Position numbers and translations under genes: made by a program | Notes under the pieces: generated by a model | Database searches by the model: none | Told to the model about the DNA's origin: nothing | Seen by the model: only the letters and a program-made list of their open reading frames with translations | Source: Streptomyces lydicus | GTDB taxonomy: Bacteria; Actinomycetota; Actinomycetes; Streptomycetales; Streptomycetaceae | Assembly: GCF_001729485.1 (NCBI RefSeq) | Contig: NZ_CP017157.1 | Coordinates: 5,704,001-5,768,000, forward strand | Reading direction: 5' to 3' | DNA length: 64,000 bases | In this document: positions 17,675 to 25,818 of the stretch, in pieces | Layout of the letters: each line of letters opens with the position of its first letter | Numbering within the stretch: the stretch's first letter is position 1

Positions 17675-18688
17675 TCAGACACCGGACACGCCTGCGCCGC
17701 TCAGCGACGGAACCGTGCTCTCCGGGCGGCCCAGGGAGCGGGCACCGGCCCCGAACTGGGCGAGTTTGTCGATGATGGTCCGGCCGACCGGGAGGTGGCC
17801 CCAGGTGCTGATGCCCTGGTGGGTGGTGGGCTCCCAGGTGGTCTCGTCGATGACGACGGGGTTCCAGCCGACCTCCCACTCGAAGCCCGACGGGGTGCGG
17901 GCGTAGTAGGAGAGTTCCTTGTCGTTGGTGTGCTGGCCGACGGACAGGGCCATGTCGAAGCCGAGTTCGTGCACGCGCTGGTAGCTCCGGGCCACGTCGT
18001 CGAGGGTGGCGGCCTGGACGTTGAGGTGCTGCACACGGGTGCGGATCGGGTCGATCGGTAGGCCGCGGGTGGCGGCGACCGCGATGGAGTGGTGGCGTTC
18101 GTTGACGCGTAGGAAACGAATCTTCAATTTGATGCCGCTGATGGTCTCGTCGATGTAGTCGGTCAGGCGGGCGTCGAAGACGGTGTGGAAGTAACTCCGG
18201 GTCTGCATCGGCTTGGTGGAGGTCAGCGCGACATGCCCCATGCCGCCGTCGCCGGTGACGAAGCCTGAGGCGAGCATGCACAGCGGCTCGGCCGACTTCA
18301 CCGGGGTGGTGCAGATCTCCTGTGTGATGCCCTTGGGCCCGGGGAAACGCAGCAGGCGCTCGACACCGCGCAGGGCGGCCTCCTCGTCGGTGCCGACGGC
18401 GAGAGGGACACCGTGGGCACGGATGCGCGCCTCGATGCGTTCGAAGGTGGCGTGGTCGCCGATGTGCCAGCCGGTGGCGACGACGTCCTCGGCGGGGCCA
18501 CGCCGGACGAGGAAGCGGCATTCCCGGTCGTCGAGGCGGAAGCGCATCAGGTTGCGGGAGAGGGCGTCGTGGTGCATGCCGATGGCGTCGGTGCCGAAGC
18601 GGCGCCAGTCGGCGAAGCGGTTGGTCTCGATGACGAGGTACCCGAGCCGGACGGCACCGAAGACGGAGGGGGTTTCCTGTGTGGTCAT
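17675..18688 (-). CDS. Type I extradiol ring-cleavage dioxygenase (VOC fold)
   Basis: This 337-residue protein has two vicinal-oxygen-chelate modules. In the catalytic C-terminal half the three iron ligands are visible: His in MGHVALTS near residue 151, His in TRVQHLNVQA near 221 and Glu in GFEWEVGW near 270. This matches 2,3-dihydroxybiphenyl/catechol 2,3-dioxygenases (BphC, HsaC, MpcI). It opens a catechol ring next to a hydroxyl group. The start overlaps the hydrolase stop by ATGA, so hydrolase and dioxygenase form one transcript. The exact catechol cannot be deduced. Confidence 0.92.
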   Translation of the reverse strand: MTTQETPSVFGAVRLGYLVIETNRFADWRRFGTDAIGMHHDALSRNLMRFRLDDRECRFLVRRGPAEDVVATGWHIGDHATFERIEARIRAHGVPLAVGTDEEAALRGVERLLRFPGPKGITQEICTTPVKSAEPLCMLASGFVTGDGGMGHVALTSTKPMQTRSYFHTVFDARLTDYIDETISGIKLKIRFLRVNERHHSIAVAATRGLPIDPIRTRVQHLNVQAATLDDVARSYQRVHELGFDMALSVGQHTNDKELSYYARTPSGFEWEVGWNPVVIDETTWEPTTHQGISTWGHLPVGRTIIDKLAQFGAGARSLGRPESTVPSLSGAGVSGV

Positions 18689-19548
18689 CGGCGGCCGGCC
18701 AGGAAGTCGCCGCACAGGCGGTTGAACAGGTCGGTGCGCTCGAACTGCACCCAGTGCCCGGTGTTGGCGACGAGGTACAAATCGCAGTTGGGCATCCGGT
18801 CGGCCAGCATCCGGCCGCTGGACGGCCGGTTGACCTTGTCCTGCGCGCCCCACAGGACGAGGGTGGGCACGGGCAGCCGGCTCAGGCGCGGGTCGCGGGT
18901 GAAGTCCATCTTCCACAAGGTGCGCAGCCCGGCGGGGCGTTGCAGCGGTGGTGAGGCGATCACCTCCGGGTCGATACTGGCCTGGTAGCGCTCCTCGATG
19001 GCGGAGTCCGGGACGTCGGCAGCGTTGAAGACGAGGTAGTTCCGGATGAACCTCTCCAGCTTCAGCCGCGAGGGCCCCTCGCCGGTGTAGTAGCCCAGCA
19101 GGTTGTTGAGCCCGGGAGTGGGCAGGGCACGGGTGTTGCCGACCCCGCCGGGGCCCATCAGCACCATGCGGTCGACCCGTTCAGGGGTGTCCAGGGCCAG
19201 CCGCAGGGCACAGGCACCCCCGTAGGAGTTGCCGACCAGGTGGGCCTTGTCCAGGCCGAGTGCATCCAACAGACCGCGGATGCCGCCGGCCAGGTAGCCG
19301 AACGGATCGGTACCGTCGACGCCCTTGGTGCTCCGCCCGTAGCCGGGCAGATCGGGCACGATGACCCGGTACTCCTTGGCCAACTCGGCAATGTTGCGGG
19401 CGTAGTTGGATACGCCGGAGGCGCCGGGGCCGCCGCCGTGCAGCAGCAGCACGGGCGGGCCGCCACCTGCCTCCGCGGCAAAGATCTTCCTTCCGCCGAT
19501 GTCGTACGTCGTCTCCTGCATCGTCGGCAGGTCGGTATGCGGGGTCAT
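18685..19548 (-). CDS. Meta-cleavage product hydrolase (alpha/beta hydrolase)
   Basis: This 287-residue protein of the BphD/HsaD/MhpC type has the oxyanion region LLLHGGGPGASGVSNY and nucleophile elbow GNSYGG (Ser near residue 107). The acid is in VLWGAQDKVNRP and the His in NTGHWVQFERTD. It hydrolyses the C-C bond of the yellow ring-fission product made by the adjoining dioxygenase. The ATG at 19548 has GAGGA eight bases upstream. It is the first gene of this transcript, about 380 bp from the 36-bp palindrome that precedes the divergent TetR gene. Confidence 0.93.
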   Translation of the reverse strand: MTPHTDLPTMQETTYDIGGRKIFAAEAGGGPPVLLLHGGGPGASGVSNYARNIAELAKEYRVIVPDLPGYGRSTKGVDGTDPFGYLAGGIRGLLDALGLDKAHLVGNSYGGACALRLALDTPERVDRMVLMGPGGVGNTRALPTPGLNNLLGYYTGEGPSRLKLERFIRNYLVFNAADVPDSAIEERYQASIDPEVIASPPLQRPAGLRTLWKMDFTRDPRLSRLPVPTLVLWGAQDKVNRPSSGRMLADRMPNCDLYLVANTGHWVQFERTDLFNRLCGDFLAGRR

Positions 19549-19925
19549 GGTCTCGGTCCTCACTGAGTGGTGCGGTAGTCGGGCGGGATGCGTCGGCCGG
19601 GGCGAAGCCCGCCGGGGTCGGCGGGTGCCGGGGACACCGAGGCGGCTGGGCAGACGTAGGCGTGAGGTCACAGGGGGAAGGCAGCCGCACGGGGGGACAT
19701 CCAAGGCGGCAGGACGCTCAGGTGGAGCGGGCGCGCCTCGAAACCTCGGCATCACGCTCCGGGACGACGATCCTGGGGCCCATCGCCCCATGCCCAGCAA
19801 CTGCGGTCACCTCGCGGGGTGCCCGATCACCGCCAACGTCGCACGCATGCGTCTCCGGCACCGTTTTCGGCGGCGGCTTACCTCAACAGCCGCCCGACTC
19901 TCGCCGCATCGGCCGCGGATCCTTG
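19549..19925. other. Gene-free divergent intergenic region
   Basis: No supported gene is seen in this stretch between the hydrolase start and the palindromic operator. It should hold the promoter and a long 5' leader for the hydrolase/dioxygenase transcript, but I cannot pick a clear -10/-35 pair. Confidence 0.5.
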
Positions 19926-19961
19926 CTGTAGCGTTCATTCCAATTGGAATGAACGCTACAG
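19926..19961. promoter_or_regulatory. 36-bp perfect palindrome, probable TetR operator
   Basis: The half-site CTGTAGCGTTCATTCCAA is followed without any spacer by its exact reverse complement, so all 36 bases are symmetric. It ends 52 bp before the TetR-family start and lies between that gene and the divergent ring-cleavage operon. Operator function is inferred from symmetry and context. Confidence 0.75.
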
Positions 19962-20013
19962 TAATCTCGACGCCGGATACGGTCAAGGCCGGCGCAAGCA
20001 GGAGGGAAATGCC

Positions 20014-20646
20014 ATGGTCAGGCCCCAAACGACACGCCGGAAGCGGGCGAACGGAGTGGAGTCGCGACAGCGCATCCTCGACGCCGCCGTGGAGATCGCA
20101 GGTGAGCGCGGGTATGAGGGCACATCCATCGCCGCCGTCAGCGCCAAGTGCGGGCTGCCCGCGAGCTCCATCTACTGGCATTTCAAGGACAAGGACGACC
20201 TGATCGCCGCGGTCATCGAGCGCAGCTTCGACAGCTGGCTCGCCGCGGTCGAACTGCCGGGCGCGGAGACGGGTACGTCCCTGGAGCGGGTCACCGTCAT
20301 GGCCGCGAAGGTGGCCAAGTCGCTGGTCGACGCGCCCGACTTCCTCCGCCTCGGCCTGATGCTCGCCCTGGAGCGGCGGCCCACCGAGCCCCGAGGCCGG
20401 ACCGTGTTCCTCCAGGTCAGGGGGACCGCGCGCCGGAAGGTCGCCGAGATGCTCCAGACCCTCTTTCCCGAGTTGGGCGAGGCCGAGATCCACACGCTCA
20501 CGACGTACGCCATCGCGGGCGCCGACGGCCTGTTCGTACAGCGGGAGATCGCCGGGGACGCCATCAACCTGAGAACGCTGTTCGAACTGCACGCCCAGTC
20601 GGTACACGAGACGGCCCGCCGCATGGCGGCCGGAGCGGGACGGTGA
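20014..20646 (+). CDS. TetR/AcrR-family regulator
   Basis: This 210-residue protein begins at an ATG preceded by AGGAGGG. The N-terminal TetR helix-turn-helix (about 15-65) reads RILDAAVEIAGERGYEGTSIAAVSAKCGLPASSIYWHF in two motif blocks, and a helical ligand domain follows. The 36-bp palindrome lies just upstream, indicating autoregulation. With the divergent hydrolase/dioxygenase genes on the other side, it may control ring cleavage alongside the IclR protein. The effector is unknown. Confidence 0.9.
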   Translation: MVRPQTTRRKRANGVESRQRILDAAVEIAGERGYEGTSIAAVSAKCGLPASSIYWHFKDKDDLIAAVIERSFDSWLAAVELPGAETGTSLERVTVMAAKVAKSLVDAPDFLRLGLMLALERRPTEPRGRTVFLQVRGTARRKVAEMLQTLFPELGEAEIHTLTTYAIAGADGLFVQREIAGDAINLRTLFELHAQSVHETARRMAAGAGR

Positions 20647-20716
20647 CCGGCGCCGGAACCGGATGACACGTGACGACTCGTCGACGGCGTCACCGGTCAC
20701 CGAGTCGCCGAATGGC

Positions 20717-21094
20717 TCACCGGAGGGAGTACGGGCCGAAGCGGCCCCACGCGACGACGGCCGCGAGCGCGAGCAGCACCAGGTTCACGGCGATCATCTG
20801 CGCCTCGCCGCGACGGGCGTGCACGACCACGGCGCCGAGCATGACCAGCACCAGGCCGAGGGCCGCCAAGGGCGCCAGCACCGGTGCGATGCCGAGCGCG
20901 GCCGGCAGAACCAGGCCGAGGGCGGCCAGCACCTCCAGGGCTCCGATCAGCTTCACCGTCCCCGCGCTCACCCCCTCGGTCCAGCCCATGCCCGAGGCCG
21001 CCAGCTTCTGTTTCGGCTGGGACAGCTTCATCGCCCCGGCCGCCAGGAACGCCACGGCGAGCACGCCGGCGAGACTCCACAGCAGAACACCCAT
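20717..21094 (-). CDS. DoxX-family membrane protein
   Basis: This 125-residue protein has four hydrophobic segments: LLWSLAGVLAVAFLAAGAMK, then VKLIGALEVLAALGLVLPAA, APLAALGLVLVMLGAVVV and MIAVNLVLLALAAVVAW. The motif KLIGALEVLAALGLVLP is typical of DoxX. I prefer the ATG at 21094, with AAAGG eleven bases upstream; a GTG at 21106 is in frame. DoxX proteins are linked to quinone or oxidative-stress functions without a settled reaction. It is divergent from a MarR gene, and the shared intergenic region holds three similar palindromes. Confidence 0.87.
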   Translation of the reverse strand: MGVLLWSLAGVLAVAFLAAGAMKLSQPKQKLAASGMGWTEGVSAGTVKLIGALEVLAALGLVLPAALGIAPVLAPLAALGLVLVMLGAVVVHARRGEAQMIAVNLVLLALAAVVAWGRFGPYSLR

Positions 21095-21115
21095 CGTGAT
21101 CAACACCTTTCAATG

Positions 21116-21131
21116 ACTTAAATAGTTAAGT
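21116..21131. promoter_or_regulatory. MarR-type operator site 1
   Basis: ACTTAAATAGTTAAGT has 6-bp arms around ATAG. It lies 22 bp upstream of the DoxX start and belongs to a set of three 16-bp ACTT-N8-AAGT elements. Confidence 0.6.
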
Positions 21132-21149
21132 GAAGGCTAAAGCTCCTGC

Positions 21150-21165
21150 ACTTTAAGATGCAAGT
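21150..21165. promoter_or_regulatory. MarR-type operator site 2 (weak)
   Basis: ACTTTAAGATGCAAGT keeps the ACTT and AAGT ends at the same 16-bp length but has little inner symmetry. Its centre is 34 bp from site 1 and 33 bp from site 3. Confidence 0.4.
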
Positions 21166-21176
21166 CATCAATCAAG

Positions 21177-21204
21177 TTGATCACTTCACGCGTGAAGTTA
21201 TACT
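21177..21204 (+). promoter_or_regulatory. Promoter with operator site 3 as its spacer; leaderless MarR start
   Basis: TTGATC (21177-21182) and TATACT (21199-21204) are separated by exactly 16 bp, and those 16 bp are the perfect palindrome ACTTCACGCGTGAAGT. The ATG of the MarR gene is at 21212, eight bases after the -10 box, so transcription should start at or beside the ATG. No ribosome-binding site is present. A bound repressor would fill the space between the two promoter boxes. Confidence 0.65.
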
Positions 21205-21211
21205 CGCGAGC

Positions 21212-21724
21212 ATGGAGACCCCGCAGGAACCCCGCTGGCTGGACGATGAAGAAGATCAGGCATGGATCGCGCTCAGCAGCGTGCTGATGCGGCTCCCCGC
21301 GGCGCTGGACGCACAGCTCCAGCGCGACGCGGGGCTGAGTCACTTCGAGTACCAGGTGATGGCCGGGCTTTCCATGGTCCCCGAGCGCACCCTGCGGATG
21401 AGCGAGCTGGCCGCGTTCGCTGAGGGCTCCCTCCCCCGGCTGTCCCAGGTCGTCGGACGGCTGGAGAAGCGCGGCTGGATGCGCCGTAACCCCGACCCCA
21501 CCGACGGCCGCTACACCGTGGCCACCCTCACCGACGACGGCTACGAGAAGGTCGTCGACACGGCCCCCGGACACGTGGAGGCCGTGCGCAGCTGCGTCTT
21601 CGACGCACTCACCAAGGCGCAGGTCCGCCAGCTGACCACGATCGGCCGCCGCATCGTCGGCGCCGTGGATCCCACGCATCCACTGGCCACCGGAACGCTG
21701 GACCGCCTGCGCCCCAAGAAGTAG
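21212..21724 (+). CDS. MarR-family transcriptional regulator
   Basis: This 170-residue protein has the MarR winged helix: LSHFEYQVMAGLSMVPERTL, then LAAFAEGSLPRLSQVVGRLE as recognition helix and the wing RNPDPTDGRYTVATLTDDG. I chose the ATG at 21212 because a well-formed promoter places transcription initiation there. An in-frame ATG at 21158 would put the operator inside the coding region. It probably represses itself and the divergent DoxX gene through the three spaced palindromes. MarR proteins commonly respond to phenolics or oxidants. Confidence 0.9.
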   Translation: METPQEPRWLDDEEDQAWIALSSVLMRLPAALDAQLQRDAGLSHFEYQVMAGLSMVPERTLRMSELAAFAEGSLPRLSQVVGRLEKRGWMRRNPDPTDGRYTVATLTDDGYEKVVDTAPGHVEAVRSCVFDALTKAQVRQLTTIGRRIVGAVDPTHPLATGTLDRLRPKK

Positions 21725-21789
21725 CCGCACCCAACCCGTCACCCTCGACGTGACCGACGGGCAGCCGGCCTCTCCGAACCTTGAGGGCT

Positions 21790-22467
21790 CTACGAGTTGC
21801 CGCCACCGGTTCCACGGCCCGCGGCGGAAGCGGCCGTTTGACTCTCCACGCCGGCGATCGCGGCATCCAGCGCGCAGCGGAACAGCGTGTCCGTATCGAC
21901 CGACGCCACCTCACGCGCATCTTCCCCACCGTGAACGTCAGGCGACGGGGGCAGGGTCGCCCATCGCTGCAGCGCTCCGTTCAGTTCGGTGAGCAACAGA
22001 CCCGAGAACACCGCACACAGCGCAGCGCCCACCCTGGAGATCTCGCGCTCCGGCACTCCCGCAGCGGCGAGTGTGTCCGTGAGGCTCAGCCAGAAGGGGT
22101 CCCCCGGCTGGATGAAGTCGGGATGACTGAAGGTGTGCGCCACCAGCTTGGGGTGCCGGTGCGCCAACGCGCGGAAATCCATGGCGAGTTGGCGTAGTCG
22201 CTCCTGCCAGGGTCGGTCCTTCCCCTCCGGCGTGCGGAACCGGGAGCCGACCAGCTTCGCCACACCGCGCAGCAGGGCTTCCTTGTTCGGCACGTGGTGG
22301 TAGAGCGACATCGGGTTGGCGTTCAGTTCGGCCGCGAGTTTGCGCATGGTGAGCGCCTCGACCCCGTCGACGTCGATGAGTCGCAGCGCCGCGGCACAGA
22401 TGCCCTCCTCGGTGAGCGGTACGTCCCTCTTCCTCGTCCCCCGGGGGGTCCTCCTCGGCGCTTCCAT
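21790..22467 (-). CDS. TetR-family repressor, probable CYP102 regulator
   Basis: This 225-residue protein has a TetR helix-turn-helix at about 20-65 (IDVDGVEALTMRKLAAELNA, PMSLYHHVPNKEALL) and a C-terminal domain of the TetR_C type. Its start codon lies inside one of two copies of a CCATAC-N3-GTATGG operator. The second copy lies 32 bp further towards the divergent CYP102 gene. In Bacillus megaterium the TetR-type Bm3R1 represses CYP102A1, so the same logic with a divergent layout is likely here. Confidence 0.9.
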   Translation of the reverse strand: MEAPRRTPRGTRKRDVPLTEEGICAAALRLIDVDGVEALTMRKLAAELNANPMSLYHHVPNKEALLRGVAKLVGSRFRTPEGKDRPWQERLRQLAMDFRALAHRHPKLVAHTFSHPDFIQPGDPFWLSLTDTLAAAGVPEREISRVGAALCAVFSGLLLTELNGALQRWATLPPSPDVHGGEDAREVASVDTDTLFRCALDAAIAGVESQTAASAAGRGTGGGNS

Positions 22468-22480
22468 ACAACGTATGGTA
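22462..22480. promoter_or_regulatory. TetR operator copy 1
   Basis: CCATAC, three bases, then GTATGG. It overlaps the TetR start codon at 22467. Near-identical to copy 2. Confidence 0.7.
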
Positions 22481-22493
22481 TCACTGGAGCCAG

Positions 22494-22512
22494 TTCCATA
22501 CAGCGTATGGAA
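22494..22512. promoter_or_regulatory. TetR operator copy 2
   Basis: TTCCATAC, three bases, then GTATGGAA form perfect 8-bp arms. Its centre is 32 bp from copy 1, about three helical turns, and it lies 100 bp upstream of the CYP102 start. Confidence 0.75.
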
Positions 22513-22611
22513 ACGCCGGTCCCGCCGTATCGGCCGCCGCTGTTCCCGTGGCCGCTGCCGCCGCGGCCCTCACCGCCACCCCGCGGATTCCCTCCGGACG
22601 AGGAGTGCCTC

Positions 22612-25600
22612 ATGAACGATTTCCGCCCCATACCGACCCCGCCCGGAGCCCCACTCGTCGGAAACACCCTGCAGATCCCGTCAGAGGGCCCCGCCCAGTA
22701 CTTCGCCGAGCTGGGCCGCCGGTACCCCGAGGGCATCTACGGTCTGGACATCGCCGGTGTCGACCAGGTCTTCGTCTACGACCCCGACCTGGTCACCGAG
22801 GTCTGCGACGCGGCCCGGTTCGGCAAGCCGATCGACCCGCCGTTGTCCCACGTCCGCGACTACACCGGTGCCGGGCTGTTCACCGCCCGCGATGACGAGG
22901 AGGTGTGGGGCGAGGCCCACCGGATCCTGATGCCGGCGTTCGGCCAGCGGTCGATGAAGGCGTACTTCCCGCAGATGCTGGAGGTGGCGCAGGAACTGGT
23001 CGGAAAGTGGCAGCGCTCACCGGGGCAGCCAGTCAACGTGCCCGACGACATGACCCGGCTGACCCTGGACACCATTGCCCTGTCCGGATTCGGCTACCGG
23101 TTCCGCTCCTTCCAGCGCGACGACCTGGACCCCTTCCTCCAGGCGATGCTGCACGCACTGACCGTGTCCATGGGCCGCATGACCCAACTGCCGCTGGTCA
23201 CCAGGCTCAAGCGGCGCGAGGACAGGTCCTACCGGGACAGCATCCGGCAGATGCAGGAACTCGTCGACAACGTGATCAGGGAGCGCCGCCAGGGGATCGG
23301 CACCGGTGAACGGGACCTGCTCGGCCTGATGCTGGACGCCTCCGACCCGGTCACCGGCAAACAGTTGGATGACGAGAACATCCGGGACCAGACGCTGACG
23401 TTCCTCATCGCCGGTCATGAGACGACCAGCGGCCTGCTCTCGTTCGCGCTGTACTCGCTGCTGCGCAACCCGCATGTGCTGGCCCGGGCGTACGCGGAGG
23501 TGGACCGGCTGCTGCCCGGGGACACCGTCCCCGACTACGAGACGATCATGAAGCTGGACATCATTCCGCGCGTCCTGGACGAGACGCTCCGCCTGTGGTC
23601 GCCCATTCCGCTCATCGGCAAGGTGGCGCTGCAAGACACCGTCATCGGCGGCCGCTACCGCCTGAAGAAGGGCCAGAAGACAAGCATCGTCTTCCCGCTG
23701 CTCCACAACCACCCCAAGGCGTGGGACCGGCCGCAGGACTTCGACATCGACCGCTGGCTTCCCGAGAACAAGGCGGGGCACCACCCGCACGCCTACAAGC
23801 CCTTCGGTGACGGTCAACGCGCCTGCATCGGGCGCCAGTTCGCGCTCACCGAGGCCCGCCTCGCCCTCGCGCTCGTGCTGCAGAAGTTCGCCGTCGCCGA
23901 CCCGGCCGACTACCAGATGCACATCAAGGAGGCGCTGACCTTCAAACCGTCCGATTTCCATGTCCGTATCCAGCCGCGCCGGGAGCATGAGCGCCACAGT
24001 TTCGACCGGGGCCCGGTCGCGCTGACCGCCGGTGCGGAACAGGAGGCCGCGATCCGCGGTGTCGGCGTGCGCCTCACCGTCGCCTACGGCTCGAACCTGG
24101 GCAGCTCGGAGGACCTGGCGCAGACGATCGCCGACCGCGCCGGCCGCTCCGGCTTCGACACCACGTTGACCACACTCGACGACCTGGCGGACAACCTGCC
24201 GACCGAGGGCCTGCTCGTCACCGTCGCCGCGAGCTACAACGGCAAGGCCCCCGACAACGCCCAGCGCTTCGACGAGCTGATCGCCACCGGACTGCCCGAA
24301 GGCGCACTGTCCGGGTTGCGGTTCGCGGTCCTGGGCACCGGCAACACGCAGTGGACGACCTACCAGGCGTTCCCGCGCCGTATCGACGCCGCGCTGCTGG
24401 CCGCCGGAGCCACCCCGGTGGTCGACCGCGGTGAGGTCGACGCCTCGGGCGACTTCGACGGCATGGCCTCCACCTGGACGAACACCCTGTGGTCGGCGCT
24501 GGCGGAGGAGTACGCCGCCGACACCGCCGCGGACGACGGCCCGCGCTTCCAGGTGGAACTTCTCAGTGAGGCCGAGGTACGCCCCTCGATCGTCTCCGAG
24601 CAGGCGTACCCACTGACCGTCGTCGCCCATGAAGAACTCGTGGGCGACCCGACCGGACTGTGGGACTTCAGCATCGAGCCACCGCGGCCGTCGGCGAGGT
24701 CCCTCACGGTCGAACTGCCGGCAGGCGTCGACTACGGCACCGGCAACCACCTGGCGGTCTTCGCCAAGAACGACCCGGGGCTGGTCACCCGTGTCCTCGA
24801 TCGACTCGGCATCGAGCGCGACCAGGTGCTCCGGCTCACCCCGGCGACCGGGGGCGGCAGGACGCACCTGCCGCTGGGCGTGCCCGTCACCGCGGAACTC
24901 CTCCTGACCCAGTTCCTGGAACTCCAGGACGTCGCCACCCGCGCCCAGATACGAACCCTCGCCGACCACACCCCCTGCCCCTGGACCCGGCCCCAACTGG
25001 AGACCTACACGGCCGAAACCGAGGAGGCCGAGCGGCGCTACCGGACAGAAATCCTCGAAAAGCGCGTCCCGGTGCTCACCCTGCTGGAGCGCTTCCCCGC
25101 CGTGGAACTGCCGCTGGCGGACTTCCTCGCGATGATGGGGCCCATCCGCCCCCGCTTCTACTCCATCTCCTCCTCGCCCCTGGCCGACCCGCGACACGTG
25201 CGACTGACCGTGGGACTCGTCGAAGGTCCCGCGCTGTCGGGCGAGGGCGAGCACCGGGGCCTGTGCTCGCAGTACCTGGGCCGACTGGAGCCCGGAGACG
25301 TCTTCTACGGCTACGTACGTGTGCCGTCGCCGACCTTCGCGCCGCCGGCCGACCCCACGACACCGCTCGTCCTCATCGGCCCCGGCACCGGCATCGCGCC
25401 GCTGCGGGGCTTCCTGGAGGAGCGCGCCCGGCAGCACGCCGGCGGCACACATGTCGGCATGTCCCAGGTCTTCGTCGGCTGCCGCCACCCGGAGCACGAC
25501 TGGTTCTACCGGGAGGAGATGCAGACCTGGGAGCAGTCCGGGATCGCCCGCGTACACACCGCCTTCTCCGCCCTCCCCGACCACCCGGCCCGGTTCGTCC

Positions 25601-25818
25601 AGAACGCGATCGCCGCCGCCTCGGACACCGTGTGGGAAGCTCTCGACAACGGCGCCTACCTCTACGTCTGCGGTGATGGCCGCCGCATGGCACCGGCCGT
25701 ACGCGAGGCGCTCGCCGCCATCCACCGTGCCCACACCGGAAGCGACGACGCCACCGCCCAGGAATGGCTCGCCCAGCTTGAAGCCGACGGGCGCTACCAG
25801 CAGGACGTCTTCGCCTGA
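22612..25818 (+). CDS. Self-sufficient cytochrome P450/P450 reductase, CYP102 family
   Basis: This 1068-residue P450-BM3 homologue has a heme domain at about 1-455. The I-helix is FLIAGHETTSGLLSFALYSL, identical in core to BM3. The EXXR helix is DETLRLWS, and the heme Cys lies in PFGDGQRACIGRQFAL near 404. A flavodoxin domain starts at LTVAYGSNLGSSEDLAQT (about 480). The FAD/NADPH reductase has RFYSISSSP, GPGTGIAPLRGFLEER and YVCGDGRRMAP. The C-terminus is DVFA where BM3 has DVWAG, so Phe replaces the FAD-stacking Trp. The family hydroxylates long fatty acids near the omega end using NADPH and O2. The ATG at 22612 follows GAGGAG. Confidence 0.96.
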   Translation: MNDFRPIPTPPGAPLVGNTLQIPSEGPAQYFAELGRRYPEGIYGLDIAGVDQVFVYDPDLVTEVCDAARFGKPIDPPLSHVRDYTGAGLFTARDDEEVWGEAHRILMPAFGQRSMKAYFPQMLEVAQELVGKWQRSPGQPVNVPDDMTRLTLDTIALSGFGYRFRSFQRDDLDPFLQAMLHALTVSMGRMTQLPLVTRLKRREDRSYRDSIRQMQELVDNVIRERRQGIGTGERDLLGLMLDASDPVTGKQLDDENIRDQTLTFLIAGHETTSGLLSFALYSLLRNPHVLARAYAEVDRLLPGDTVPDYETIMKLDIIPRVLDETLRLWSPIPLIGKVALQDTVIGGRYRLKKGQKTSIVFPLLHNHPKAWDRPQDFDIDRWLPENKAGHHPHAYKPFGDGQRACIGRQFALTEARLALALVLQKFAVADPADYQMHIKEALTFKPSDFHVRIQPRREHERHSFDRGPVALTAGAEQEAAIRGVGVRLTVAYGSNLGSSEDLAQTIADRAGRSGFDTTLTTLDDLADNLPTEGLLVTVAASYNGKAPDNAQRFDELIATGLPEGALSGLRFAVLGTGNTQWTTYQAFPRRIDAALLAAGATPVVDRGEVDASGDFDGMASTWTNTLWSALAEEYAADTAADDGPRFQVELLSEAEVRPSIVSEQAYPLTVVAHEELVGDPTGLWDFSIEPPRPSARSLTVELPAGVDYGTGNHLAVFAKNDPGLVTRVLDRLGIERDQVLRLTPATGGGRTHLPLGVPVTAELLLTQFLELQDVATRAQIRTLADHTPCPWTRPQLETYTAETEEAERRYRTEILEKRVPVLTLLERFPAVELPLADFLAMMGPIRPRFYSISSSPLADPRHVRLTVGLVEGPALSGEGEHRGLCSQYLGRLEPGDVFYGYVRVPSPTFAPPADPTTPLVLIGPGTGIAPLRGFLEERARQHAGGTHVGMSQVFVGCRHPEHDWFYREEMQTWEQSGIARVHTAFSALPDHPARFVQNAIAAASDTVWEALDNGAYLYVCGDGRRMAPAVREALAAIHRAHTGSDDATAQEWLAQLEADGRYQQDVFA

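Noticed and set aside
13953..19548. Assignment of the catabolic block as a steroid (hsa/kst) cluster
   Set aside because: The five lower-pathway enzymes are shared by many aromatic routes. Steroid-specific genes and KstR-type operators are absent from the window.
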